Assembly: GCF_000712135.1 (NCBI RefSeq)
Contig: NZ_JOOE01000003.1
Span: forward strand, 496,001 to 560,000
DNA from: Sphingomonas sp. UNC305MFCol5.2
GTDB lineage: Bacteria; Pseudomonadota; Alphaproteobacteria; Sphingomonadales; Sphingomonadaceae
Direction: 5' to 3'
DNA length: 64,000 bases
The notes beneath the pieces were generated by a model. The model was not told where the DNA came from. It did no database searches and saw only the letters and a program-made list of their open reading frames with translations. Below, piece after piece: positions 49,998 through 58,840 of this stretch; position 1 is the stretch's first letter; each line of letters starts with the position of its first letter. The translations under genes and the position numbers were made by a program.

Positions 49998-51452
49998 TTA
50001 GCCCATTTCGGATGGTTGCGTGGTCCAGCCGAGGCGAGGAATCGTGATCGATCGCTTGCCGGCCAGATCGACGCGAGTCACGAACAGCTCCTTGCTCTCG
50101 ATATAAGTGAGCAGCCGCCGCACCCGGCCGAGCGAGCTGGTGCCATAGGTCGCGGCCAGCTCGGTGTCGCTCGGGCAGGGCAGCCCCTCACGCGCGGCAC
50201 GGGCGACGAGCAGAAAGGGCCCGAGCATGTCGTCGGGAAGCGCGCGCGCCGCATCGAGCGCCTGAGCCCAGTCCGCGTCGGGATCCCCGTGGATGCCCGC
50301 CCGCGCCGCCGAGAGCCGGCGCACGAATCCGGAGAGGTCGAGCGGCGGGCGCGCCAGCCCGACCATCCGACAGCGCACGAGGAAGTCCTGATAGAGCACC
50401 GAAGGCGATCGGTAGGTCGATTCGGCATCCTCGACGATGTCGCGCAGCACGTCGGCGATCCGCTCGGCGGCTTCTTCCGCGGGCACGTCGGGCACGGCCT
50501 CGACCGGCATCGGCGTCGCGCGGGCGAGCGCCTCGATCAGCCGTTCGGAGGGGACCGGCGCCGAAGCGGCCATGGGCACGGGCGGGCTCCAGCTCGGCTC
50601 CGCCGGGGCGAGCAGCAAATCCCGGAAATCCTCCGCCGGCGCTTGCGGCAGCGGCGTCAATTTGGGGCTGGAACTGCGCGCGCTGGTCTCGACCGCGCCG
50701 ATCTGGATCGCCACTGGCCGCCGCGCCACTGCCGGCCCGAGCGCGAGGAAATGACCGCGCTGCAAGTCGCGGATCGCCTCGGCCTGGCGGCGCTCCATGC
50801 CGAGCAGATCGGCGGCGCGCGCCATGTCGATGTCGAGGAAGGTCCGCCCCATCAGGAAGTTCGAAGCCTCGGCCGCGACATTCTTGGCGAGCTTGGCGAG
50901 CCGCTGGGTGGCGATCACGCCGGCGAGCCCGCGCTTGCGGCCGCGGCACATCAAATTGGTCATCGCCGACAGCGAGGCCCGACGCACGTCCTCGGCCACT
51001 TCGCCGCCGCCCGCGGGGGCGAAGAGCTGCGCCTCGTCGACCACCACCAATGCCGGATACCAATGCTCGCGCGGCGCATCGAACAGGCCGTTCAGAAACG
51101 CCGCGGCGCATTTCATCTGGCCCTCGGCCTCGAGGCCTTCGAGGCTCAGTACCACCGAGGCGCGATGCTCGCGGATGCGCGTCGCGAACCGTGCGACGTC
51201 GCGCTCGCTATGCTCGGAAGCCTCGATCGCGATATGGCCGTAGCGGTCGCCCAGAGTGACGAAATCGCCTTCAGGATCGATCACCACTTGCTGGACCTGC
51301 CCGGCGGATTGTTCGAGCAGCCGGCGCAGCAGATGCGACTTGCCCGACCCCGAATTGCCCTGGACGAGCAAGCGCGTGGCCAGGAGCTCCTCGAGATCCA
51401 TCGACACGGCCGCCCCGCCCGTGTCTTTCCCCATTTCCACGCGAACCGTCAT
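49998..51452 (-). CDS. HerA/DUF87-type ATPase
   Basis: The protein of about 484 residues has Walker A VQGNSGSGKSHLLRRLLEQ, VVIDPEGDFVTLGDRYGH, Walker B LVVVDEAQLFAP and an arginine-finger region RGRKRGLAGVIATQRLAKL, as in HerA-like helicases. The C-terminal 200 residues have Pro-rich linkers and a winged-helix-like end. No NurA nuclease is adjacent. ATG 51452 was chosen (MTVRVEMGKD), with other ATGs at 51461 and 51491. It is divergent from recQ, the recQ start being 116 bases away. Confidence 0.85.
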   Translation of the reverse strand: MTVRVEMGKDTGGAAVSMDLEELLATRLLVQGNSGSGKSHLLRRLLEQSAGQVQQVVIDPEGDFVTLGDRYGHIAIEASEHSERDVARFATRIREHRASVVLSLEGLEAEGQMKCAAAFLNGLFDAPREHWYPALVVVDEAQLFAPAGGGEVAEDVRRASLSAMTNLMCRGRKRGLAGVIATQRLAKLAKNVAAEASNFLMGRTFLDIDMARAADLLGMERRQAEAIRDLQRGHFLALGPAVARRPVAIQIGAVETSARSSSPKLTPLPQAPAEDFRDLLLAPAEPSWSPPVPMAASAPVPSERLIEALARATPMPVEAVPDVPAEEAAERIADVLRDIVEDAESTYRSPSVLYQDFLVRCRMVGLARPPLDLSGFVRRLSAARAGIHGDPDADWAQALDAARALPDDMLGPFLLVARAAREGLPCPSDTELAATYGTSSLGRVRRLLTYIESKELFVTRVDLAGKRSITIPRLGWTTQPSEMG

Positions 51453-51567
51453 TCGCCGCATGCTTTGGCGGATGGCGCCCCCGGCAGGCAAGGCCCCGTA
51501 TGGACGGTTCGGCGCAATGCTGTGGACGGAACTTGCCCCTCACGGCGCGGCGGAGGATAGGGGCGGC

Positions 51568-53337
51568 GTGACCGATCCGCTCGACATCCTCCACAAGACC
51601 TTCGGCTTTCCCGATTTCCGCGGCGTGCAGCGGCAGGTGGTCGATCGCGTCATGGCGGGCGCCAACACGCTCGCGGTGATGCCCACAGGCGCAGGCAAAT
51701 CGCTCTGCTATCAGGTCCCCAGTCTCGCGCTCGACGGGACCTGCATAGTCGTCTCGCCGCTAATCGCGTTGATGCACGATCAGCTTCGCGCCGCCGAAGC
51801 CGTGGGCATCCGCGCGGCGACGCTGACTTCCGTCGACGAGAATCGCGAGGAGACCATTGCGCGGTTCCGCGCGGGTGATCTCGACTTGCTCTATGTCGCG
51901 CCCGAGCGCGCGTCGGGTGAGGGTTTCCGTAATTTGCTGGGGCAGGCGAAGCTCAGCCTCTTCGCGATCGACGAGGCGCATTGCGTCTCCGAATGGGGGC
52001 ATGACTTCCGTCCCGACTACCGGCTGTTGCGGCCGCTGCTCGACCGGTTCGGCCACGTGCCGCGGCTGGCGCTGACCGCCACTGCCGACGCGCATACCCG
52101 TGCCGACATCCTCGAGCAGCTCGGGATTCCGCCGGACGGACTGATCGTCGCCGGGTTCGACCGACCGAACATCCGCTACGCGATCGCTCCGCGCGAGAAC
52201 ACGACGCGTCAGATCGTCGATCTGATTGCCGAACAGCCGGGGCCCGGCATCGTCTATGCCCAGACCCGCGCCGGAGTAGAAAAACTGGCGGAAAAGCTCG
52301 CCGGGACCGGACGCAGCGTGCTGCCTTATCACGCCGGACTCGACCCTTCGGTCCGCCGCCGCAACCAGGCGGCGTTCGTCGCGAGCGAAGACATGGTGAT
52401 CGTCGCCACCGTCGCCTTCGGGATGGGGATCGACAAGCCCGACGTCCGCTTCGTCGCGCATGCCGGGCTGCCCAAGTCGATCGAGGCCTATTACCAGGAG
52501 ACCGGGCGCGCCGGCCGCGACGGCGATCCGGCGGTTGCGCACCTGTTCTGGGGCGCCGACGATTTCGCCCGCGCCCGCCAGCGCATCGGCGAAGTCGAGC
52601 CCGGGCGACAGGCGGGCGAGCGTACGCGGCTCTCGGCACTCGGCGCGCTGGTCGAGACCGCGGGCTGCCGCCGCCGCGTCCTGCTCAAGCATTTCGGCGA
52701 GGACGCGCCCGAGAATTGCGGCAATTGCGACAATTGCCTGAGCCCGCCCGCGGCGATCGATGCCAGCGTCACTGCGCAGAAATTCCTCTCCGCGGTGTTT
52801 CGCACCGGCATGATGTTCGGCGTCGGCTATATCGAGTCTATCCTGCTCGGCCAGTCGAGCGAACGGAGCCTGATGAACGGCCACGAGAAGCTTTCGGTGT
52901 TCGGAATCGTCGACGGCGACGAGGCGGCATTGCTCAAGCCGGTGGCGCGCGCATTGCTGCTGCGCGACGCGCTGCGTGCCAATGCCCATGGCGGGCTCGA
53001 ATTCGGCCCCGGCGCCAAGCCGATCCTCAAGGGCGAAATCGAGGTCAAGCTTGTCCTCCCGCCCAGACGTGAGCGGCGGTCGCGCGGGCGCGCGGCCAAC
53101 GGCGGCGTCAATCCGGTCGGCAACCCGCTGTTCGAGGCCTTGCGTGCCAAGCGCCGCGAGATCGCGATGGAAGCCGGCCTGCCGCCTTATGTGATCTTCC
53201 ACGATTCGGTGCTGCGCGATATGGCGATGCTCCGGCCCGGGACGCTCGATGCGCTGGGACAGCTTTCGGGCGTTGGCGCGCGCAAGCTCGAAGCCTATGG
53301 ATCGGTGTTCCTGGAAGTAATTCGCGAGGCGGCATGA
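51568..53337 (+). CDS. recQ: ATP-dependent DNA helicase RecQ
   Basis: The 589-residue helicase has motif 0 FGFPDFRGVQRQVVDRVMAG, Walker A MPTGAGKSLCYQVP, DEAH in FAIDEAHCVSEWGHDFRPD, motif VI YYQETGRAGRDGDPA, the zinc Cys residues (CRRRVLL and CGNCDNC), a winged helix and a C-terminal HRDC domain (LFEALRAKRREIAMEAGLPP). It unwinds recombination and fork intermediates. The GTG at 51568 behind AGGGGCGGC gives the family N-terminus; upstream in-frame ATGs overlap the divergent ATPase gene. It is coupled to the next gene by ATGA. Confidence 0.94.
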   Translation: MTDPLDILHKTFGFPDFRGVQRQVVDRVMAGANTLAVMPTGAGKSLCYQVPSLALDGTCIVVSPLIALMHDQLRAAEAVGIRAATLTSVDENREETIARFRAGDLDLLYVAPERASGEGFRNLLGQAKLSLFAIDEAHCVSEWGHDFRPDYRLLRPLLDRFGHVPRLALTATADAHTRADILEQLGIPPDGLIVAGFDRPNIRYAIAPRENTTRQIVDLIAEQPGPGIVYAQTRAGVEKLAEKLAGTGRSVLPYHAGLDPSVRRRNQAAFVASEDMVIVATVAFGMGIDKPDVRFVAHAGLPKSIEAYYQETGRAGRDGDPAVAHLFWGADDFARARQRIGEVEPGRQAGERTRLSALGALVETAGCRRRVLLKHFGEDAPENCGNCDNCLSPPAAIDASVTAQKFLSAVFRTGMMFGVGYIESILLGQSSERSLMNGHEKLSVFGIVDGDEAALLKPVARALLLRDALRANAHGGLEFGPGAKPILKGEIEVKLVLPPRRERRSRGRAANGGVNPVGNPLFEALRAKRREIAMEAGLPPYVIFHDSVLRDMAMLRPGTLDALGQLSGVGARKLEAYGSVFLEVIREAA

Positions 53338-53762
53338 TCCGGAAGATCGACGAGCAGATATCGGTAGCGCCCCAGATCGCGCCCGAGGACGTGGCCGGGT
53401 TCGCCGATGCCGGGTTCAAGGCGATCGTCAACAATCGTCCCGAAGGCGAGGAGCTCGGCCAGCCGTCCGGCGCTGCCATCCGCGCGGCGGCCGAGGCGGC
53501 GGGGCTCGCTTATGCGGAAATCCCGGTCACGCATGCCGGCTTCTCGGCGACGCAGGTCGAGGCAATGGCGAAGGCGCTCGCGGGCGCCGGCGGACCAGTG
53601 CTGGCTTTTTGCCGCTCCGGCACGCGCTCGTGCAATCTCTGGGCATTGGCCGAGGCCAGCACCGGCGGCGATCCCGACACGCTGACTGCCAAGGCCGCCG
53701 GCGCGGGCTATGACATCTCCGGCATCCGCCCGCTGCTCGACGCGCTTTCCGGCCGCGCATGA
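53334..53762 (+). CDS. TIGR01244-type sulfurtransferase/phosphatase (DUF442)
   Basis: The 142-residue protein is a tyrosine-phosphatase-like domain with the Cys-Arg loop AFCRSGTRSCNLWAL, NNRPEGEELGQPS and EIPVTHAGFSA, as in the DUF442 domain of the Blh/BigR-regulated sulfur proteins. It lacks a fused metallo-beta-lactamase domain. It overlaps recQ and the next gene by ATGA, so it is translated with both; no functional tie to RecQ is known to me. Confidence 0.88.
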   Translation: MIRKIDEQISVAPQIAPEDVAGFADAGFKAIVNNRPEGEELGQPSGAAIRAAAEAAGLAYAEIPVTHAGFSATQVEAMAKALAGAGGPVLAFCRSGTRSCNLWALAEASTGGDPDTLTAKAAGAGYDISGIRPLLDALSGRA

Positions 53763-54148
53763 ACTGGATGCAGCTGGGCGGCTCCGTCGCCGCCGTCCTG
53801 GTGCTGGTCCTGATCTCGTGGCTGCTCAAGCTGGGCGAAAGCCGCATCGCCGATACCGAGACCGCCAAGACCATGGCCGAAGATGCGCTGAGCGGCTTCG
53901 TCGCGCGCGACGCGCTGGTCGGCACCAATGGCGCGGCGGCACTGGTGCTCGGCACTGACGGGATCGCGCTGCTCAAGCGCCACGGCGCCAAGGTCGCCGC
54001 GCGCCGGCTGGCCCGCCCGCTGTGGCGCCGGCCCTCGCCCGAAGGCGTGACGATCGAAAGCGGCGAACGGATGTTCGGCCCGGTGTTGCTGTACGGCGTG
54101 CTTCCCGAGGACGTCGACAGGCTGGAAGCACAACTGACATTGATGTAA
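53759..54148 (+). CDS. Membrane-anchored hypothetical protein
   Basis: The 129-residue protein has one N-terminal membrane segment (GGSVAAVLVLVLISWLLKLG) and a soluble domain with AKTMAEDALSGFVARDALVG, TDGIALLKRHGAKVAARRLA and a final FGPVLLYGVLPEDVDRLEAQ. This layout is common as an uncharacterised sphingomonad protein. It is coupled to the upstream gene by ATGA and to the desaturase by a 10-base gap. Confidence 0.65.
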   Translation: MNWMQLGGSVAAVLVLVLISWLLKLGESRIADTETAKTMAEDALSGFVARDALVGTNGAAALVLGTDGIALLKRHGAKVAARRLARPLWRRPSPEGVTIESGERMFGPVLLYGVLPEDVDRLEAQLTLM

Positions 54149-54158
54149 GTCCGGGGGC

Positions 54159-55121
54159 ATGAAGCTCGCCGATCCCGTGACGCTGGCAATTCCCGCCTTC
54201 GTGCTGCTGGTGCTGGCGGAGATGGTCGTCGCGCGGATCAAGGATCGCAGCCGCTACGAACCACGCGACACGCTGACGTCTTTGGCATTGGGTACAGGCA
54301 GCACCGTCGCCGGAGTCCTTTCAGGCGGTATGGTGTTCGCGCTGGCGACGTGGGTGTGGCAGTTCCGACTCTTCGAGATCGGCTATGCTTGGTACTGGTT
54401 CGCCATCGCCTTCGTGCTCGACGATCTCGCTTATTATGTCTTCCACCGCTCTGCGCACCGCGTCCGCTGGTTCTGGGCGAGCCATGTCATTCATCATTCG
54501 AGCCAGCACTATAATCTGTCGACTGCGCTGCGGCAGACCTGGACGGGCTTTTTCAGCCTGGCTTTCCTGTTCCGGCTGCCTCTGTTCCTGATCGGGTTCC
54601 CGCCGGCGATGATATTCTTCGTGGCCGGCCTCAACCTGATCTACCAGTTCTGGATCCACACCGAAGTGATCGGCCGGATGCCGCGCTGGTTCGAGGCGGT
54701 GATGAACACGCCGTCGCACCACCGCGTCCACCACGCGACCAACCCGCGCTATCTCGATCGCAATTATGCCGGGGTGTTCATCGTCTGGGATAAATGGTTG
54801 GGCACGTTCGAGCCCGAGCGCGACGACGATCGGCCGCGCTACGGCATCGTCAAGAATCTCGGCAGTTTCAACATCCTCTGGGCGGCAACCCATGAATGGG
54901 TCGGGATCGCGAAGGACGTCTGGCGCGCGCCCGATTGGCGTGCCCGGCTCAATTACATGATCCGGCCGCCGGGGTGGAGCCATGACGGAAGCCGGGACAC
55001 GTCGGAAACGATAAAGGCGCGCTGGGAAGCGGCGCGCCAGGAGCGGGGGGAAATGTGGAAGAAGCCGATATCGTCGTCATCGGATGCGGATCCGGCGGGA
55101 GCGCCGTCGCGGGCCGCCTGA
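54159..55121 (+). CDS. Sterol desaturase / fatty acid hydroxylase-family membrane protein
   Basis: The 320-residue protein has several membrane segments and the di-iron clusters DDLAYYVFHRSAHR, SHVIHHSSQHYN and SHHRVHHATN. The segment WFEAVMNTPSHHRVHHATNP is strongly conserved in the family. Its last 22 codons overlap the start of the GMC oxidoreductase gene in another frame and encode a Ser/Ala-rich tail (KPISSSSDADPAGAPSRAA) that is probably unconserved. The substrate is unknown. Confidence 0.9.
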   Translation: MKLADPVTLAIPAFVLLVLAEMVVARIKDRSRYEPRDTLTSLALGTGSTVAGVLSGGMVFALATWVWQFRLFEIGYAWYWFAIAFVLDDLAYYVFHRSAHRVRWFWASHVIHHSSQHYNLSTALRQTWTGFFSLAFLFRLPLFLIGFPPAMIFFVAGLNLIYQFWIHTEVIGRMPRWFEAVMNTPSHHRVHHATNPRYLDRNYAGVFIVWDKWLGTFEPERDDDRPRYGIVKNLGSFNILWAATHEWVGIAKDVWRAPDWRARLNYMIRPPGWSHDGSRDTSETIKARWEAARQERGEMWKKPISSSSDADPAGAPSRAA

Positions 55122-56632
55122 GCGAAAGCGGCAAATACACAGTCGCCGTGCTCGAGGCGGGCGGACGCAATACCAGCCTCAAGACGATCATGCCCGGCAT
55201 GATGCCCTTCCAGACCGACAGGACCAACTGGCGCTTCGAGACCGTGCCGCAGCCGGGGCTGAACGGCCGCCGCGGCTATCAGCCGCGTGGCAAGGGCCTC
55301 GGCGGATCGAGCGCGATCAACGCGATGCTCTACATCCGCGGCCATTCCCAGGACTATGACGAGTGGCGCGACCTCGGCTGCCCGGGCTGGGGCTGGGACG
55401 AGGTGCTGCCCTGGTTCCGGACAAGCGAGCACAATGTCCGCGGCGCCGACGCCTTCCATGGCGAGAACGGCCCGCTCTGGGTGAGCGACCAGGAGCATGC
55501 CCATCCCGGCAGCCGCGCGTTCGTCGAGGCGGCGTCGCGGCTGCAGATTCCGGTCAACCCGGACTTCAACGGCGTGCAGCAGGAAGGCGTCGGCCTCTAT
55601 CAGGTGACCCAGAAGGGCGGCGAGCGCTGGACCGCGGCGCGCGCCTATCTCCCCCCGGGCCAGCGCGACAATCTGGAGATCATCTGCGACGCGCTCGTCG
55701 ATCGCATCCTGTTCACCGACGGCCGCGCCTCGGGCGTCGCCTATCGTCTGGCCGGCGAGGCGCGAGAAATTCGGGCGCGACGCGCAGTCGTCCTTGCTGC
55801 CGGCGCCTTCCAGACTCCACAATTGCTGATGCTGTCGGGAATCGGCCCAGGTGCGCATCTGGCAGAAATGGGGATCGAGGTGCGGCTCGATCGTCCGGCG
55901 GTGGGTTCCGACCTGCAGGACCATATCGATTATGTCGCGGCGTTCGAGACCGAGGGCAGCTTCTTCCTCGGCCGTTCGCCGATCGGCACGCTCAAGTCGC
56001 TGGGAGCGATGGCCCAATGGCTGCTCACTCGCCGCGGCGGGATGACTTCGCCTTTTGCCGAGGCAGGCGGCTTCCTGCGTACCGAGCTCGCGGGCGCGCG
56101 GCCCGACGTCCAGCTCCACTTCCTCATCGCGATCGTCGAGGATCATGGCCGCACCAAGGTGAAGGGGCATGGCTATAGCTGCCACGCCTGCGTGCTCCGT
56201 CCCGAGAGTCGCGGCACCGTCCGGCTTCAGTCGCCCGACGCCGCTTCGGCGCCGCTGATCGATCCCGCTTTCCTCTCCGACCCACGCGACATGGAAGTGC
56301 TCAAGGCCGGGGTCCGCGCGATGTACCGCATCCTCGATACGCCGCCGCTGGCGGACTATAAGGGCCGCGATCGCTACCCGATCGACCTCGCCGACGACGC
56401 CGCACTGGAAAGCCTGATCCGCGCCCGCGCCGACACTGTCTATCACCCCGTCGGCACTGCGCGGATGGGATCGGACGAAGCCGCCGTCGTCGATCCGCGG
56501 CTCAAGGTGCGCGGCGTGGACGGGCTCTATATCGCCGACGCCTCGGTGATGCCGCGGTTGATCGGCGGCAACACCAACGCCCCCAGCATCATGATCGGCG
56601 AGCGCGCCGCTGCCTTCCTGTGCGAAGCGTGA
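55055..56632 (+). CDS. GMC-family oxidoreductase
   Basis: The 525-residue flavoenzyme has the FAD fold DIVVIGCGSGGSAVAGRLSE, GMC signature 1 GKGLGGSSAINAMLYIRGH, signature 2 GAFQTPQLLMLSGIGP, and the C-terminal His and Asn in YHPVGTARMG and GGNTNAPSIMIGE. It would oxidise an alcohol such as choline or a long-chain alcohol. GTG 55055 lies directly after GGAGCGGGGGGAA and gives the family N-terminus, so the gene overlaps the desaturase gene by 67 bases. A desaturase/hydroxylase followed by an alcohol oxidase hints at consecutive oxidation of one lipid; that is inference. Confidence 0.9.
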   Translation: MEEADIVVIGCGSGGSAVAGRLSESGKYTVAVLEAGGRNTSLKTIMPGMMPFQTDRTNWRFETVPQPGLNGRRGYQPRGKGLGGSSAINAMLYIRGHSQDYDEWRDLGCPGWGWDEVLPWFRTSEHNVRGADAFHGENGPLWVSDQEHAHPGSRAFVEAASRLQIPVNPDFNGVQQEGVGLYQVTQKGGERWTAARAYLPPGQRDNLEIICDALVDRILFTDGRASGVAYRLAGEAREIRARRAVVLAAGAFQTPQLLMLSGIGPGAHLAEMGIEVRLDRPAVGSDLQDHIDYVAAFETEGSFFLGRSPIGTLKSLGAMAQWLLTRRGGMTSPFAEAGGFLRTELAGARPDVQLHFLIAIVEDHGRTKVKGHGYSCHACVLRPESRGTVRLQSPDAASAPLIDPAFLSDPRDMEVLKAGVRAMYRILDTPPLADYKGRDRYPIDLADDAALESLIRARADTVYHPVGTARMGSDEAAVVDPRLKVRGVDGLYIADASVMPRLIGGNTNAPSIMIGERAAAFLCEA

Positions 56633-56926
56633 TTGCCGGCCCAATGTAGGAAAGATACCGCTTAACTTCGCACTTTTCCCGTGAATCGTGAACAAAAGTT
56701 GCTGATCTGCGTAATAAATGATCGCGAACAGTCTGGTTGCCTTCACGCTGTCAAAGAGCCGCCAGCGACGCTGGCACGCCAAATCCTACATTGAAAGCCA
56801 TTCGATTGCCGGCGTGTCTTTTGCCGCTTCCATGACAAAAAGAGGGCCGGCGGTTCGAAAACCACCGGCCCAGTCGTCCGCAGGAGGAACGTCGGTTGGG
56901 CGCCGCGCTGGCGGCGCCCGATTTCG
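56633..56926. other. Intergenic region with terminator and repeated 9-mer
   Basis: These 294 bases hold no gene that I can support. They contain the amtB-side terminator at 56836-56871, and AATGTAGGA once on each strand (56644-56652 and, reversed, 56785-56793). The stretch is less GC-rich than the genes beside it. Confidence 0.6.
56836..56871 (-). terminator. Terminator of the glnK-amtB transcript
   Basis: Read on the minus strand, GGGCCGG and its partner form a 7-base outer stem (56865-56871 with 56844-56850) plus an inner 4-base stem with one mismatch, followed by TCTTTTTG. It lies 55 bases beyond the amtB stop. Confidence 0.85.
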
Positions 56927-58348
56927 TCAGTAGTTGTAGGCGCGCTCGCCATGCTCGTTGATGTCGAGCCCTTCGAGCTCGACCTCGACGCTCGGGCGAA
57001 GGCCGATCGTGTGCTTGAGCGCCAGGAACAGGATCGCCGAGACCCCGCCCGAGAGCAGCAAGGTCACGCCGACTGCCTTGGCCTGGGTGAGCAATTGCGC
57101 GCCCATGTCATAGGTACCAGCGACCGCCGGGATCACGTTGAAGTCCATGAAGCCCTGGCCGCCCAGCGCAGGGTTGGCGACGATCGCAGTGCCGATCGCG
57201 CCGACGATGCCGCCGATGCAGTGCACGCCGAACACGTCGAGCGTGTCGTCATACTTGAACTTGTTCTTCACCGTGGTGACGAAGAAGAAGCACACGCCCG
57301 AGGCGACTGCGCCGAGAACGATCGACGTCATCGGGCTTGCGAAGCCCGCGGCCGGGGTGATCGCCACCAGGCCGGCGACGACGCCCGATGCCGCGCCGAG
57401 CAGCGACGGCTTCTTGTGGATGATCTGTTCGATGATCGCCCACATCGCACCGGCGGCGGCAGTCGCAGTCATGGTGTTGACGAAGGCCAATGCGGCGAAC
57501 TTGTTGGCTTCGAGGTTCGATCCGGCGTTGAAGCCGAACCAGCCCACCCACAGCAAGGCAGCGCCGATCATCGTCATGGTCAGCGAGTGCGGCGGCATCG
57601 GATCCGTCTTGTAGCCGGTGCGCTTGCCGATCACGAGGCAGCCGACCAGGCCGGCGATGCCCGCATTGATGTGGACGACGGTGCCGCCGGCGAAATCGAG
57701 CGCGCCGAGACCCCAGAGATAGCCGTGATCGTCAGGCAGGCCGGGCTGGAAGTCCGGCCCCGGCCAATACCAGACCATGTGCGCCATCGGGAAATAGACC
57801 AGCGTCAGCCACGCCACCACGAAGAGGATCAGCGGGGTGAACTTGATGCGCTCGGCGAACGCACCGACGATCAGCGCCGGGGTGATCATCGCGAAGGTCA
57901 TCTGGAAAACGACGAACACGGTTTCGGGCAGATAGACGCCGTTCGAGAAGGTCGCCGCGAAGGTGTTCGCGTCGACGCCCTTGAGCAGCACCTTCGAGAA
58001 GCCGCCGACGAAGCTGTTGAGCCCGCCGCCGTTGGTGAACGCCATCGAATAGCCCCAGGCGCACCAGACGAGGCCCGCGACGCAGACGATCGTCAGCACC
58101 TGCATCAGCACCGAGAGCATGTTCTTGGTGCGAACGAGGCCGCCGTAGAAGAGCGCGAGGCCGGGAACCGACATCATCAGCACGAACGCCGTCGAAACGA
58201 GCATCCAGGCAACGTCGCCCTTGTTGACCATCGCGTCGGTCGGCACGACCGTCGCCGCCGCGGCGGGCGCGGCATCCTGTGCCCAGGCGGGCAAGGCCGC
58301 GAACAGGGCGAGCCCCGCCCCCGCGGCAAGTTTCGTTGCTAGCTTCAT
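56927..58348 (-). CDS. amtB: Ammonium transporter
   Basis: The 473-residue protein has a signal peptide (ending PAWAQ) and about eleven membrane segments. Typical Amt features are FYGGLVRTKNMLSVLMQVL, WYWPGPDFQPGLPDDHGYLW, DFAGGTVVHINAGIAGLVG with one pore His, and VFGVHCIGGIVGAIG with the other. It conducts ammonium into the cell when nitrogen is short and is gated by GlnK. ATG 58348 follows AAGGGGG. It ends with a terminator at 56836. Confidence 0.95.
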   Translation of the reverse strand: MKLATKLAAGAGLALFAALPAWAQDAAPAAAATVVPTDAMVNKGDVAWMLVSTAFVLMMSVPGLALFYGGLVRTKNMLSVLMQVLTIVCVAGLVWCAWGYSMAFTNGGGLNSFVGGFSKVLLKGVDANTFAATFSNGVYLPETVFVVFQMTFAMITPALIVGAFAERIKFTPLILFVVAWLTLVYFPMAHMVWYWPGPDFQPGLPDDHGYLWGLGALDFAGGTVVHINAGIAGLVGCLVIGKRTGYKTDPMPPHSLTMTMIGAALLWVGWFGFNAGSNLEANKFAALAFVNTMTATAAAGAMWAIIEQIIHKKPSLLGAASGVVAGLVAITPAAGFASPMTSIVLGAVASGVCFFFVTTVKNKFKYDDTLDVFGVHCIGGIVGAIGTAIVANPALGGQGFMDFNVIPAVAGTYDMGAQLLTQAKAVGVTLLLSGGVSAILFLALKHTIGLRPSVEVELEGLDINEHGERAYNY

Positions 58349-58362
58349 CTGGACCCCCTTCT

Positions 58363-58701
58363 TCACAGCGCCGTCTCGTCGGTCTCGCCGGTGCGGATGC
58401 GCACCGCCTGGCCGAGATCGAGGACGAAAATCTTGCCGTCGCCGATCGCGCCGGTGCTGGCCGCGGCCTGGATAGCCTCGACGGCGCGTTCGACGATGTC
58501 GGCGCCGCAGGCGATCTCCAGCTTGATCTTGGGCACCATGTTGGTGCTGTACTCGGCGCCGCGATAGATCTCGGTCTGGCCCTTTTGGCGGCCGAACCCC
58601 TTGACCTCGGTTACGGTCATGCCGGTGACGCCCACTTGCGTGAGTGCCTCGCGGACCTCGTCGAGCTTGAACGGTTTTATGATGGCGATGATGAGCTTCA
58701 T
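58363..58701 (-). CDS. glnK: Nitrogen regulatory PII protein
   Basis: The 112-residue PII protein has MKLIIAIIKPFKLDEVREAL, the T-loop with the modifiable Tyr51 (GAEYSTNMVPK) and the ATP-binding end GDGKIFVLDLGQAVRIRTGE. It senses 2-oxoglutarate and ATP/ADP and plugs AmtB when nitrogen is plentiful. It is 14 bases upstream of amtB in the usual order and is driven by a sigma-54 promoter. Confidence 0.95.
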   Translation of the reverse strand: MKLIIAIIKPFKLDEVREALTQVGVTGMTVTEVKGFGRQKGQTEIYRGAEYSTNMVPKIKLEIACGADIVERAVEAIQAAASTGAIGDGKIFVLDLGQAVRIRTGETDETAL

Positions 58702-58738
58702 TTCGCCCCCTCTTGGCAGTTAACCCGGAGGACCAGAG

Positions 58739-58754
58739 AGCAAGGGCCGTGCCA
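58739..58754 (-). promoter_or_regulatory. Sigma-54 promoter of glnK-amtB
   Basis: On the minus strand the sequence is TGGCACGGCCCTTGCT, a full match to the -24/-12 consensus TGGCACN5TTGCW. It ends 37 bases before the glnK ATG. Such promoters need an NtrC-type activator and low nitrogen. The matching sigma factor gene is at 16707-18221. I could not confirm an NtrC site. Confidence 0.9.
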
Positions 58755-58788
58755 GCATGCAGAATCGCGCGATTCCGTCGGCCGGACG

Positions 58789-58805
58789 GGTAATTAAATA
58801 TTACC
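58789..58805. promoter_or_regulatory. Palindrome GGTAAT-N5-ATTACC upstream of glnK
   Basis: The 17-base AT-rich palindrome has perfect 6-base arms and lies 35 bases upstream of the sigma-54 promoter, between glnK and the DUF2007 gene's 3' end. It could be an activator site or the loop-poor end of a terminator; it does not match the NtrC consensus. Confidence 0.4.
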
Positions 58806-58840
58806 TGGGCGTAAATTTTTGTGCAGATGCGAAAGTCTGC

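Noticed and set aside
56718..56933. Plus-strand frame of 71 codons between the GMC and amtB genes
   Set aside because: It runs through the amtB terminator hairpin and has no ribosome binding site or family character.
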